Positions 1 through 7,164 of a DNA stretch of 10,026 nt are shown here, one piece after another. A model generated the notes under the pieces. It saw nothing but the letters and a program-made list of their open reading frames with translations. It ran no database searches and was not told where the DNA came from. A program made the translations under genes and the position numbers. The first letter of the stretch is position 1; each line of letters begins with the position of its first letter. Location of the stretch: positions 1 through 10,026 of the forward strand of contig CAAGMP010000131.1 in the NCBI GenBank assembly GCA_900771065.1. The letters are read 5' to 3'. Source of the stretch: an uncultured Acinetobacter sp. (GTDB lineage: Bacteria > Pseudomonadota > Gammaproteobacteria > Pseudomonadales > Moraxellaceae).

Positions 1-1124
1 GTTGTGTTGCATCACAAGAAGGTGACAACATTCAAAAACGTGCCAATTATGTCGATATGATTTTTGGTCCACAAACTCTACATCGTTTACCACAAATGCT
101 CGATCAGCATTTTGAACAAGTAGAAAAGCCCAAAAAAGACAAAATCAAATTGGTAGACATTTCTTTCCCCGATATTGAAAAATTCGACTTTTTACCTGAA
201 CCACGTGTTGAAGGGTATAAAGCATTTGTTTCAATTATGGAAGGTTGTTCAAAATATTGTTCTTTCTGCGTTGTACCTTATACGCGTGGCGAGGAAGTTT
301 CACGTCCACTCGATGATGTTTTAGCCGAAATTGCCACTTTGGCAGAAAAAGGGGTACGTGAAGTTTCTCTTTTAGGTCAAAACGTCAATGGCTATCGTGG
401 TGAAACTTTCGAAGGTGAAATTTGTACTTTTGCCGATTTGTTGCGTTTAGTAGCTGAAATTCCGGGTATTGGTCGTATTCGCTATACAACATCACATCCA
501 CTTGAATTTAATGATGATTTAATTCAATGCTACCGTGACTTACCTCAAATGGTTTCGCATTTGCATTTGCCAGTACAAAGTGGCTCTAATGATGTATTAC
601 AAGCCATGAAACGTAACCATACTATTGATGTATACATCGAAAAAATTGAAAAGTTACGTCAAGTTCGACCAGATATGCATTTATCTTCAGACTTTATTAT
701 TGGTTTCCCAGGTGAAACTGACCAAAATTTTGAAGAAACTTATCAATTTATTCAAGATTTAGATTTCGATCATTCTTATAGCTTTATTTACTCAAAACGT
801 CCGGGTACACCTGCGGCAGAGTTAGAAGACACCACGCCTGAAGAAGTGAAAAAAGAACGTTTAGCCAAAGTACAACAATGGATTAAACGCTCAAGCATTG
901 AAAAAACCGATGCGATGTTAGGTACAATTCAACGTGTTTTAATTGAAAGTGTTTCAGATAAAGACCCGAATTTATTGGTTGGCACAGCAGATAATACGCG
1001 TTTAGTCAGCTTTATTGGTGATCCTGCGTGGGTCGGTCGTTTTGCGGAAATTGAAATTACCCAAATTAAAACTTTAAATTTTGTTTATGGCGAACTCTTG
1101 AATCTTGAACCCGACGTAGCATAA
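1..1124 (+). CDS. miaB: MiaB, tRNA-2-methylthio-N6-dimethylallyladenosine synthase (5' part missing)
   Basis: Radical-SAM methylthiotransferase that adds the 2-methylthio group to i6A37 of tRNAs reading UNN codons. The reading frame is open from the window edge, with the first full codon at base 3, so the gene starts upstream and about 100 N-terminal residues are missing compared with the 474-residue E. coli protein. Visible parts: the end of the UPF0004 domain, with the third auxiliary-cluster Cys in the first full codon (CVASQEG) and the family stretch GPQTLHRLP; the radical-SAM motif CSKYCSFC (CxxxCxxC, Cys codons at 246, 258 and 267); a TIM-barrel body with HLHLPVQSGS and DFIIGFPGET; and a C-terminal TRAM domain from about base 920. 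It is followed after 36 bases by the phoH-like gene, as in the E. coli miaB-ybeZ-ybeY order. A different methylthiotransferase (RimO, MtaB) is unlikely given the GPQTLHRLP and QSGSN stretches. Confidence 0.96.
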   Translation, partial: CVASQEGDNIQKRANYVDMIFGPQTLHRLPQMLDQHFEQVEKPKKDKIKLVDISFPDIEKFDFLPEPRVEGYKAFVSIMEGCSKYCSFCVVPYTRGEEVSRPLDDVLAEIATLAEKGVREVSLLGQNVNGYRGETFEGEICTFADLLRLVAEIPGIGRIRYTTSHPLEFNDDLIQCYRDLPQMVSHLHLPVQSGSNDVLQAMKRNHTIDVYIEKIEKLRQVRPDMHLSSDFIIGFPGETDQNFEETYQFIQDLDFDHSYSFIYSKRPGTPAAELEDTTPEEVKKERLAKVQQWIKRSSIEKTDAMLGTIQRVLIESVSDKDPNLLVGTADNTRLVSFIGDPAWVGRFAEIEITQIKTLNFVYGELLNLEPDVA

Positions 1125-1127
1125 TGT

Positions 1128-1161
1128 AGAGAAATTACCAAACAACGTAAGGGATTTCTCT
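1128..1161 (+). promoter_or_regulatory. Possible hairpin around the phoH ribosome-binding site
   Basis: Bases 1128-1135 (AGAGAAAT) are the exact reverse complement of 1154-1161 (ATTTCTCT), an 8-bp stem with an 18-base loop. The Shine-Dalgarno AAGGG (1149-1153) lies at the 3' edge of the loop, and the stem reaches the first base of the TTG start codon of phoH. The miaB stop codon is only three bases upstream of the stem, so a ribosome finishing miaB would cover the 5' arm. Translational coupling is inference; the complementarity is seen. Confidence 0.35.
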
Positions 1162-2249
1162 TGACCGCAACGATTCGACGGACAGTCGCCTTTACAGGCA
1201 TTTCATTAGATCGTTTACAAAGCATCTTAGGTGCTTATAACGGACACCTAAAGCAAATTGAACAGCGTTTAGGTGTGCAAATTTCCCATCGAGGTGAATT
1301 ATTTTCTATCGATGGGGAACTTGATGCCGTAGAACGTACCGAAAGTTTGCTACAACGTTTACATGAAGAAAGCGAAACCTCACGAGAAATTACAGCAGAC
1401 ATGCTGCATTTACTCATCCAAAGCAGTCAAACTGATCGAGAATTACAACAAGATTTGACGCAACAAGAACATACAGGATTAGACGAAGTTTGGTTACAAA
1501 CTCGTAAAGGTCGTATTCATCCACGCGGTGCTAATCAAAAACGTTACGTGCAACGTATTTTACAAAGTGATATTTCTTTTGGGGTTGGTCCTGCTGGAAC
1601 AGGTAAAACCTATCTTGCTGTTGCTGCTGCGGTTGATATGCTAGAACGCAACGAAATTCAACGTATTTTATTGGTTCGTCCTGCGGTTGAAGCAGGCGAA
1701 AAACTCGGTTTTTTACCGGGAGATTTAACGCAAAAAATTGATCCGTATTTACGTCCTTTGTACGATGCATTATATGAAATGCTCGGTTTCGATAAAGTCG
1801 CGAAACTCATTGAACGCCAAGTAATTGAAGTTGCACCGCTGGCTTATATGCGTGGTCGCACCTTAAATCATTCTTTTGTTATTTTAGATGAAGCACAAAA
1901 TACTACGCCTGAACAAATGAAAATGTTTTTGACTCGTTTAGGCTTTGGCTCTCGTGCAGTCATTACAGGTGACGTGACACAGGTCGATTTACCACGCGGT
2001 CAACAATCAGGTTTAGCACATGCTCTACGTGTGTTAGAACCTGTCAAAGAAATTCATATTACCCGTTTTCATTCACGTGATGTGGTGCGCCATCAATTAG
2101 TACAAAAAATTGTCGAAGCTTATGAAAGTTGGGACAGTACGCAGCAACGAATTTCTGCTGAATTACGCGCAGAACGTAAAGCACGCCAAGATGCATTAAT
2201 CTGTGAAAATGATGCACGAGCAGATCAACAACATCAAAGTGAGCTTTAA
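1161..2249 (+). CDS. ybeZ: PhoH-like ATPase (YbeZ/PhoL)
   Basis: Cytoplasmic P-loop ATPase of the PhoH family, known in E. coli to bind YbeY and to take part in ribosome and RNA metabolism. The 362-residue protein has an N-terminal KH-like region (about 1-90), a linker, then the PhoH domain: Walker A GPAGTGKT at 143-150, the family stretch RPAVEAGEKLGFLPGD, Walker B ILDEAQN at 241-247, and the sensor stretch TGDVTQVDLP. Length is close to E. coli YbeZ (346). The start is a TTG at 1161: the frame upstream runs straight to the miaB stop without any ATG or GTG, the KH-like region needs the N terminus, and AAGGG sits 7 bases before. The C-terminal 40 residues are rich in Arg, Glu and Gln and look helical or disordered. 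It is the middle gene of the miaB-ybeZ-ybeY operon, with only three bases to ybeY. Confidence 0.95.
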   Translation: MTATIRRTVAFTGISLDRLQSILGAYNGHLKQIEQRLGVQISHRGELFSIDGELDAVERTESLLQRLHEESETSREITADMLHLLIQSSQTDRELQQDLTQQEHTGLDEVWLQTRKGRIHPRGANQKRYVQRILQSDISFGVGPAGTGKTYLAVAAAVDMLERNEIQRILLVRPAVEAGEKLGFLPGDLTQKIDPYLRPLYDALYEMLGFDKVAKLIERQVIEVAPLAYMRGRTLNHSFVILDEAQNTTPEQMKMFLTRLGFGSRAVITGDVTQVDLPRGQQSGLAHALRVLEPVKEIHITRFHSRDVVRHQLVQKIVEAYESWDSTQQRISAELRAERKARQDALICENDARADQQHQSEL

Positions 2250-2252
2250 TAC

Positions 2253-2732
2253 ATGAAACTGAATCTGTCTTTACAACAAAACTTTCAATCGCCCGATTTG
2301 GTTGTCAAACGCGCCTATATCAAAAAAGTCGTTGAAACGACTTTACGTTTTTTAGATACGCAAAGTGACTGTGAAATTGGTATTGCTTGTGTTGATCACG
2401 ATGAAAGCCATCAATTGAATTTTGAATATCGTAAAAAAGATAAATCGACTAATGTGTTGTCTTTTCCAAGTGATTTACCTGATGAAATGGCAGCAATTTT
2501 AGACAGTTTTCCAATTGGTGATTTAGTTATTTGCATTCCTGTGGTTTTGCAAGAAGCCGCTGAACAAAATAAAACGCCTTTGGCACATTTTACCCATATG
2601 TTAGTACATGGCACATTACATTTAATGGGTTATGATCATGAAACTTCTGAGCAAGATGCCGAAGAAATGGAACAACTTGAAATTCAAATTTTAGCCAAAC
2701 TTGGTTTAGATAATCCTTACCAAGTTGGCTAA
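2253..2732 (+). CDS. ybeY: YbeY, endoribonuclease / rRNA maturation factor
   Basis: Zinc-dependent single-strand endoribonuclease needed for 16S rRNA 3'-end maturation and 70S ribosome quality control. The 159-residue protein carries the diagnostic metal site HGTLHLMGYDH at 119-129, with H119, H123 and H129 as the three zinc ligands. It also has the conserved stretch KDKSTNVLSFP (about 62-72) and the GDLVIC strand. Length matches the family (E. coli 155). The ATG lies three bases after the phoH stop, with no good Shine-Dalgarno, so translation is probably coupled to phoH. The gene is followed at once by a strong terminator, so the operon appears to end here; E. coli continues into ybeX and lnt. 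Confidence 0.96.
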   Translation: MKLNLSLQQNFQSPDLVVKRAYIKKVVETTLRFLDTQSDCEIGIACVDHDESHQLNFEYRKKDKSTNVLSFPSDLPDEMAAILDSFPIGDLVICIPVVLQEAAEQNKTPLAHFTHMLVHGTLHLMGYDHETSEQDAEEMEQLEIQILAKLGLDNPYQVG

Positions 2733-2737
2733 AAATC

Positions 2738-2769
2738 AAAGCAATTTAGCCCGTCTAAATTGCTTTTTT
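2738..2769 (+). terminator. Rho-independent terminator after ybeY, possibly bidirectional
   Basis: A perfect 12-bp stem, 2738-2749 with 2755-2766 (AAAGCAATTTAG / CTAAATTGCTTT) and loop CCCGT, running into six T at 2764-2769. It starts 5 bases after the ybeY stop. On the minus strand the same stem is followed by a T-rich run (TTTGATTTTT), so it may also end the convergent acylase transcript, whose stop is at 2774. Confidence 0.88.
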
Positions 2770-2773
2770 AAAT

Positions 2774-3826
2774 TTACCCTTTTGCAGGTAAAAATGTGAA
2801 TGGCTTACTTTCTACAAATGAAGCATTGGCTTCGCCTGCATAAATTTTGCTTTGTCCTGCGCCCAAATCTAACTTTTTCGCTTTGCCATCATTAAAATTA
2901 ATTTTCTTTAAATCGACCCAAAATAAGTTTGGTGACACAGCAGATTCAAAGAAATATAAACCTCGTTTATGATCAACCACAGTACGCCAACGAGTTGAAG
3001 AAATATTCGGTTCAGCTTCCGTATTTAGACCAAATGGTACAGAAGCATTACGAATCACACTAAAAACGCTCGCCAAGGTATCACGTTGTGATGCATTTTT
3101 TGGTACTGCATTAATATAAAATGAAGCACGTGCAAAACGATCTGAAGCACGATTTGTTCCTGGTAACATTACCGTGCCATTAATTTGTTTCCAATAGGTA
3201 TCTAAAGCCAATTGTTGATCAAATATTGGTGAGTTGGTCATAACTTGATATTTACGGCTATGATGAATGACTTGCTTACCTTTAACATATTCAATAATTG
3301 CGCTATCACCTGTCGCATCTGAAATTGATAAATGTAAAGTTGCTAAACGATTTTCACCCGGAACTTGATCACTAACCACAATAAAAGGTTCTTTTTCTAA
3401 CGCGTTCACCGCTTCAGCAACCGTTGCATAGTTGTCTAAAACATATTGCGCCCAAAGCGAAATGCTTAAACGTGGTTTCTTTGAATTGGCTTTTACATCG
3501 GGATATTCTGATTCAACTAACCACAATAAATTGGCATTTAAACCTTTTTCGTTGACGCCATCTGTCGTTGAAATATCGTAACCCGTTGCAACCACACTAC
3601 CATATTTTGCCGTCCATGAAACAGATGATGGACCTGCTAAACCTGTACGCTTCACATTATTAGGCAAAATCCATAAATTCGTTCCGACATCGCTTTTCCA
3701 GTCCATAGAACGTGCGGTCATAATTTCATTTTCACCCAAATAAACCACTCGGGTACACGCCATAGTCATTTCCGCAGCAACCAACAAACCTGCTGCTAAC
3801 AACGCCTTTTTAAAACGATTTTTCAT
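2774..3826 (-). CDS. Exported penicillin V acylase / choloylglycine hydrolase family Ntn hydrolase (linear amide C-N hydrolase)
   Basis: Cleaves a linear amide bond; family substrates are penicillin V, conjugated bile salts and, for Gram-negative members, acyl-homoserine lactones. I chose the ATG at 3826: AAGGG sits 7 bases before it and a clean signal peptide starts there (KNRFKK, hydrophobic core, cut AEMTMA|C). An in-frame ATG at 3865 would add 13 residues. Cutting after A23 would expose C24 as the N-terminal nucleophile. Other family active-site residues fit: R39 and D42 in TARSMDW, N198 in VMTNSP, and R230 in SDRFARASF. W43 and W102 fit the two active-site Trp that I recall from the Pectobacterium penicillin V acylase. 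The length of 350 is normal for the Gram-negative group, and the product should be periplasmic. It lies 104 bases downstream of the TonB-like gene on the same strand, with a possible promoter of its own. The substrate cannot be told from sequence. Confidence 0.88.
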   Translation of the reverse strand: MKNRFKKALLAAGLLVAAEMTMACTRVVYLGENEIMTARSMDWKSDVGTNLWILPNNVKRTGLAGPSSVSWTAKYGSVVATGYDISTTDGVNEKGLNANLLWLVESEYPDVKANSKKPRLSISLWAQYVLDNYATVAEAVNALEKEPFIVVSDQVPGENRLATLHLSISDATGDSAIIEYVKGKQVIHHSRKYQVMTNSPIFDQQLALDTYWKQINGTVMLPGTNRASDRFARASFYINAVPKNASQRDTLASVFSVIRNASVPFGLNTEAEPNISSTRWRTVVDHKRGLYFFESAVSPNLFWVDLKKINFNDGKAKKLDLGAGQSKIYAGEANASFVESKPFTFLPAKG

Positions 3827-3849
3827 ATCATTGCCCTTATTTATTCTCT

Positions 3850-3878
3850 GTTTTATTTTTAACATGTCGGTGAATCAA
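3850..3878 (-). promoter_or_regulatory. Candidate sigma-70 promoter for the acylase gene
   Basis: On the minus strand, TTGATT (3878-3873) and TAAAAC (3855-3850) are 17 bases apart, each 4/6 to consensus. Transcription would start just before the AAGGG ribosome-binding site of the start at 3826. If it is real, the in-frame ATG at 3865 lies upstream of the transcript, which favours the 3826 start. Confidence 0.3.
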
Positions 3879-3930
3879 CACCTATTTTTCCTATTATTTT
3901 TTGCAAAATATTACTGTTTGACACAATTTA

Positions 3931-4848
3931 TTAATTGACAACAAACTCTGCAGCCGCAGGATCAAAACGCCAAGTACGGACTATACGCAACTCTGAAATA
4001 TCTCGCATATTGGCATCGAATGCACCAAATGGCGCTGCTTTACGTACCGATGCTTTGGCTGCTTCGTCTAATAAAGTGCTACCCGAACTATCAATTAAAC
4101 GAATTGCACGAATTCCACCATTTGGATTCAAAATCACCATTAAACGCACTTCACCTGATAAATTTTGTGCTTTTGCTGCTTCAGGATAATAACGATTTCC
4201 ATAAAATTCGACTTTTTCACGAAATTTTTCTAAATAGGCTGCGGAAATGTCTTTTTTCGCTTGAATACCATCAACCGTTTTAATTTTTTGTTTACGACTA
4301 AAATTTTGTTGGCGTTTTAAATATTGCGCTTCAATACTGGCAATCATGGCATTTTGCGCTTGGTATTGACTTTGCATCTGCTCCATGGCTTTTTTACGTT
4401 GATTTTGCTCTGCTTCTTGCTTCCAACTTAAGGTTGTCATCAACACTTTTTCTTCAAAAGTTAAAGAACGTTGCTGCTGGATTTTTTGTAGTTGTGCAAG
4501 TTGTTGATCGCCTGCTGTTTGTTCCAACATAAACTCAGGCATATCGCTAGACATGCGATGTTCTTTTTGAAATTCACCTGAACCTTGTTGATCTGCCTGT
4601 GCTAAAAAATCAGCATCTTTTACTTCGTCGGTAGATGGGCGAATACTCACAGCAATTTCTTTCGACGAAGAAGTATTTTGTTCGGGTGCTGCAAATTGGA
4701 TTGCCAAAACCACAGCATGGATCACAATCGCCAAAATTAAAGCCATTGCAAAAATTGAGTCTTTCCACCATGCTTCTTTTAGCGGCGTGAAGTATTTGAT
4801 CTTAAGCATCACAATCATCTGACGAAACGTCGGATTCCCCTTAAACAT
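3931..4848 (-). CDS. TonB-like energy transducer with a coiled-coil linker
   Basis: Predicted inner-membrane protein spanning the periplasm. From the ATG at 4848 it has 305 residues: a cytoplasmic N terminus (1-31, with WWKD before the membrane), one transmembrane helix (about 32-53) with H44 inside it, a polar linker, a Gln/Lys/Glu-rich helical coiled-coil region (about 112-200), and a TonB C-terminal domain (about 205-297) with YYPEAAKAQNLSGEVRL, the LNPNGGI turn, SSGSTLLDEAA and a final TWRFDP. TonB-C folds bind TonB-box receptors or, in TolA-like proteins, Tol partners. The usual Pro-rich Glu-Pro/Lys-Pro linker of TonB is absent, and no exbB or exbD is next to it. The start is uncertain: a TTG at 4860 has a weak AGGT before it, and ATGs at 4818 and 4809 would still keep the membrane helix. 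Family is well supported; the partner system is unknown. Confidence 0.85.
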   Translation of the reverse strand: MFKGNPTFRQMIVMLKIKYFTPLKEAWWKDSIFAMALILAIVIHAVVLAIQFAAPEQNTSSSKEIAVSIRPSTDEVKDADFLAQADQQGSGEFQKEHRMSSDMPEFMLEQTAGDQQLAQLQKIQQQRSLTFEEKVLMTTLSWKQEAEQNQRKKAMEQMQSQYQAQNAMIASIEAQYLKRQQNFSRKQKIKTVDGIQAKKDISAAYLEKFREKVEFYGNRYYPEAAKAQNLSGEVRLMVILNPNGGIRAIRLIDSSGSTLLDEAAKASVRKAAPFGAFDANMRDISELRIVRTWRFDPAAAEFVVN

Positions 4849-5034
4849 GAATGAAGACAAAATCAGACCTATTTTACAATTTAAGCTAAAAAAACAAACT
4901 TAATCACAAAACAAGACACGTCAAAATAATATTGTTAAAAATGTTGCAATTTATTTTGTTAAACTGCAAGACTTAGGAAAAATATTTTAATCTATTCTTA
5001 AGTTGAAATAAAACTATTCATTGAGATTCACTGT
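4849..5034. other. Divergent intergenic region
   Basis: 186 AT-rich bases between the divergent TonB-like gene and the unknown gene at 5035; it must hold promoters for both. Minus strand: a TAAAAT box just upstream of the TTG at 4860, with no convincing -35. Plus strand: TATTCT and TAATCT boxes around 4990, also without a clear -35. Two direct copies of TTGTTAAA lie at 4932-4939 and 4956-4963, 24 bases apart. I see no Fur box. No promoter can be placed with confidence. Confidence 0.5.
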
Positions 5035-5661
5035 ATGCCAACGCTCTTGTCCAACATTTCAAAACATATTCAAAATGCTTATCGTAAGGCAGGTGAATTT
5101 ATTGAAGATGAACGTGAATTTGCATTGTCTGAAAGTTTTTTAAATGCGACTTTTCAACGTTTTATTACCGATAATGTCGCGATGCTCAAAGACTTGCATG
5201 CAGATGTACATGATGACTGGTTACGTTTATATGCAACTTTAAAATATCAAGGCATGGACGTCACTTTATCGGTTGATCTCAAATTGGTACAAATGGAATT
5301 AAATAAAAAACTACAACTGATTGTATTTGAGCAAGTTAGCCAAACTAAAGTCCTTGATGCGCAATATCCTAGCATATTGCATCGCTGTGGTGTTTATTCG
5401 GCTTTATTTTTTTATCAGAAAGTTTTAGATAAAGATCCACTCGGTTTAATTTTAGAAAAACTCAATGTATTAAAAGTAAAAGATGGTTTATTGCATATTG
5501 ATTTAAATCGATGGTTAGGTAAAAACAAATCAATCATTGATACACTCAATAAAGTCCATGTCAACCATGGCGTTTTACGTGAAAAACAATTGGTCATTTT
5601 GGGTAATTTAAACTTGGCTGCATTATTAAACTTACAAAGCACAGAACAGCTCAATTCATAA
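5035..5661 (+). CDS. Uncharacterised protein, 208 residues
   Basis: I do not recognise this protein. It has no signal peptide and no transmembrane helix, so it is probably cytoplasmic or peripheral. Residues 1-70 are charged and helical (AYRKAGEFIEDEREFAL, then DDWLRLYATLKY). Residues 74-102 alternate polar and hydrophobic as in a beta hairpin (VTLSVDLKL, KLQLIVFEQV). Residues 115-130 form an aromatic helix. The C-terminal part has two similar strand units, VKDGLLHIDLNRWL (148-161) and VNHGVLREKQLVILGNL (176-192). Strand pairs of this type resemble lipid-binding BPI/SMP or DUF2993-like folds, but this is a weak guess. The ATG at 5035 has GAG nine bases before it. Codon use looks like that of its neighbours, so it is likely a resident gene. 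It may be co-transcribed with the DUF3108 gene, 85 bases downstream. Confidence 0.8.
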   Translation: MPTLLSNISKHIQNAYRKAGEFIEDEREFALSESFLNATFQRFITDNVAMLKDLHADVHDDWLRLYATLKYQGMDVTLSVDLKLVQMELNKKLQLIVFEQVSQTKVLDAQYPSILHRCGVYSALFFYQKVLDKDPLGLILEKLNVLKVKDGLLHIDLNRWLGKNKSIIDTLNKVHVNHGVLREKQLVILGNLNLAALLNLQSTEQLNS

Positions 5662-5746
5662 AGATACAAAAACACTGTTCTTTCTTTCGTTAAAATACGC
5701 AATTCCTTTTGAAAATAGTAACATTGAATTATAAGGATAATTTAGC

Positions 5747-6448
5747 ATGATTAAGCGTCATCATTTTTTTGCTGTTTCAACTGCTTTGGCTTTAAGTGCG
5801 GTAACAACTGCAAGTTTTGCTTTAGAACCATTTAGTGCCGAATATCAATTTAGTTATAACGGAAAAAATTTAGGTTCAGCAACACGTGTACTCAAAGGCA
5901 GTGCAAACAATTGGGAATATGTGGTTACGGCAAAAGCTGCCGCAATTGCCTCAATTACAGAAACCAGTCATTTTGGTTTTAGTAACAATCAAGTGAATTC
6001 AAAAGATTTTAAACGTCATAGTAAAATTTTAATGTATAACGATATTGCAACGATTCAATTTGATCCAAGCAAAAAAATCATTACTACTAAAAAAGATGAC
6101 ACCACACGCACTTTCGCTTGGGAAGCAGGCGTACTTGATGAACTGAATGCTGAACTGCAAATTCGTGAAGATTTAAAACGCAATGCCTTAAAACCAAGTT
6201 ATCCTATTGCCGATGCAAAAGGCATTGACCAACGTCACTTTGTTAAACAAGGTACAGAAAAAATTACTTCTGGTTTTGGAACATTCGACACAGTTAAAGT
6301 AATTATTCAAAATAAACGTAAACCCGAACGCGAAACCATTTTTTGGTTAGCACCGAAACTCGACTATGCCCCTGTAAAAGTTTTTCATAAAGATAAAGAC
6401 AAAACTTATGGCTTACTTTTGAAAAAATATCAAGGTACGACAAACTAA
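5747..6448 (+). CDS. Exported DUF3108 family protein
   Basis: Periplasmic protein of unknown function. The 233-residue product starts with a typical signal peptide (KRHH, a hydrophobic stretch to about 20, cut ASFA|LE after A25). The mature part is beta-rich: EYQFSYNGKNLGSATRVL at the start, a TETSHFGF segment, and the family-typical end FWLAPKLDYAPVKVFHKD followed by a Leu/Lys-rich last strand. This pattern, an early G-x-x-x-G strand and a late TxxFWLAPxLDYxPVK box, is that of DUF3108 proteins, which often lie beside purine genes such as purN; here xpt follows. The start has AAGGA nine bases upstream. No enzymatic motif can be seen; a role in envelope or LPS maintenance is only a guess. Confidence 0.87.
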   Translation: MIKRHHFFAVSTALALSAVTTASFALEPFSAEYQFSYNGKNLGSATRVLKGSANNWEYVVTAKAAAIASITETSHFGFSNNQVNSKDFKRHSKILMYNDIATIQFDPSKKIITTKKDDTTRTFAWEAGVLDELNAELQIREDLKRNALKPSYPIADAKGIDQRHFVKQGTEKITSGFGTFDTVKVIIQNKRKPERETIFWLAPKLDYAPVKVFHKDKDKTYGLLLKKYQGTTN

Positions 6449-6450
6449 GC

Positions 6451-6478
6451 TTGAATTTTTTGTCGTGATTCTTACAAT
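6451..6478 (+). promoter_or_regulatory. Candidate sigma-70 promoter for xpt
   Basis: TTGAAT (6451-6456) and TACAAT (6473-6478) are 16 bases apart; the -10 box is 5/6 and the -35 box 4/6 to consensus. Transcription would start near 6485, giving a leader of about 37 bases. That is too short for a purine riboswitch, and none is visible. Confidence 0.5.
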
Positions 6479-6521
6479 GCTCTCTTTGCTTTAGCTGGCT
6501 TTGACCTAAAGGATCTCTCTC

Positions 6522-7097
6522 GTGTATCAACTTGAACAGAAAATTTTAACCGAAGGTATTGTTCTTTCTGATGAAGTTTTAAAAGTCGACTCTTTTTTAA
6601 ATCATCAAATTGATCCTGTTTTAATGCAACAAATTGGGCAAGAATTTGCACGTTTGTTCAAAGATGCAGGAATCACTAAAATTATCACGATTGAAGCTTC
6701 AGGTATTGCTCCTGCGGTCATGGCGGGACTTGAATTAGGTGTTCCTGTTATTTTTGCACGTAAATATCAATCTTTAACTTTAAAAGATGATTTGTTTTAT
6801 TCAAAAGTTTTTTCTTTTACAAAACAAACAGAAAGCACCATTGTCATTGCACGCAAGCACATTAATGCACAAGATAAAGTTTTGGTAATTGATGACTTTT
6901 TAGCAAATGGTCAGGCAGCTTTAGGTCTAGCCGACTTAATTCATCAAGCACAAGCTGAAGTTGTCGGCATTGGCATTGTTATTGAAAAATCATTCCAACC
7001 GGGACGCCAGTTTTTATTAGATAAAGGCTATCGTGTTGAATCCTTGGCTCGTGTCGAGTCATTAAAAAATCAAACCGTGACTTTCGTTCGCGATTAA
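6522..7097 (+). CDS. xpt: Xanthine phosphoribosyltransferase
   Basis: Purine salvage enzyme: converts xanthine and PRPP to XMP and pyrophosphate in the cytoplasm. The 191-residue protein is of the Bacillus-type Xpt family rather than the E. coli Gpt type. The PRPP-binding loop is VLVIDDFLANGQA at 120-132. L20 and N27 (in VDSFLNHQID) and K156 sit at the family positions for xanthine binding, with no indel relative to the positions I recall for B. subtilis Xpt. The start is a GTG at 6522 with a strong AAAGGA eight bases before; the next in-frame Met would cut off the xanthine-binding L20/N27 region. The gene has its own likely promoter and a hairpin terminator, so it looks like a single-gene unit, although it follows the DUF3108 gene by only 73 bases. 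Confidence 0.95.
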   Translation: MYQLEQKILTEGIVLSDEVLKVDSFLNHQIDPVLMQQIGQEFARLFKDAGITKIITIEASGIAPAVMAGLELGVPVIFARKYQSLTLKDDLFYSKVFSFTKQTESTIVIARKHINAQDKVLVIDDFLANGQAALGLADLIHQAQAEVVGIGIVIEKSFQPGRQFLLDKGYRVESLARVESLKNQTVTFVRD

Positions 7098-7106
7098 AAT
7101 ACAAAG

Positions 7107-7133
7107 AAAAACAGCATTTTTGCTGTTTTTTTT
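7107..7133 (+). terminator. Rho-independent terminator after xpt
   Basis: A 10-bp stem, 7107-7116 (AAAAACAGCA) with 7121-7130 (TGCTGTTTTT), loop TTTT, and a run of eight T ending at 7133. It lies 9 bases after the xpt stop. Confidence 0.88.
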
Positions 7134-7164
7134 CACTCTCACTTTAAATGGATTATGGTGTGCC

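Noticed and set aside
3755..3826. Lipoprotein signal on the acylase
   Set aside because: The residues before C24 are T-M-A, which lack the Leu-like residue expected at -3 of a lipobox; a signal peptidase I site and a catalytic Cys explain the sequence better.
3827..3865. The 13-residue N-terminal extension of the acylase, which shares MLKIK with the TonB-like protein
   Set aside because: Short AT-rich coincidence; the ribosome-binding site and signal peptide support the start at 3826, and the DNA of the two MLKIK stretches differs.
4932..4963. Two TTGTTAAA direct repeats as an operator
   Set aside because: Eight-base AT-rich repeats are expected by chance in this composition, and no third copy is present.
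6449..6521. Purine riboswitch upstream of xpt
   Set aside because: B. subtilis xpt has one, but here only 73 bases separate the genes and there is no aptamer-like three-stem layout; a plain promoter fits.
7120..7164. Longer N terminus (TTG at 7120) for the zinc-ribbon protein
   Set aside because: The extra codons are the T run and 3' arm of the xpt terminator, and there is no ribosome-binding site before them.
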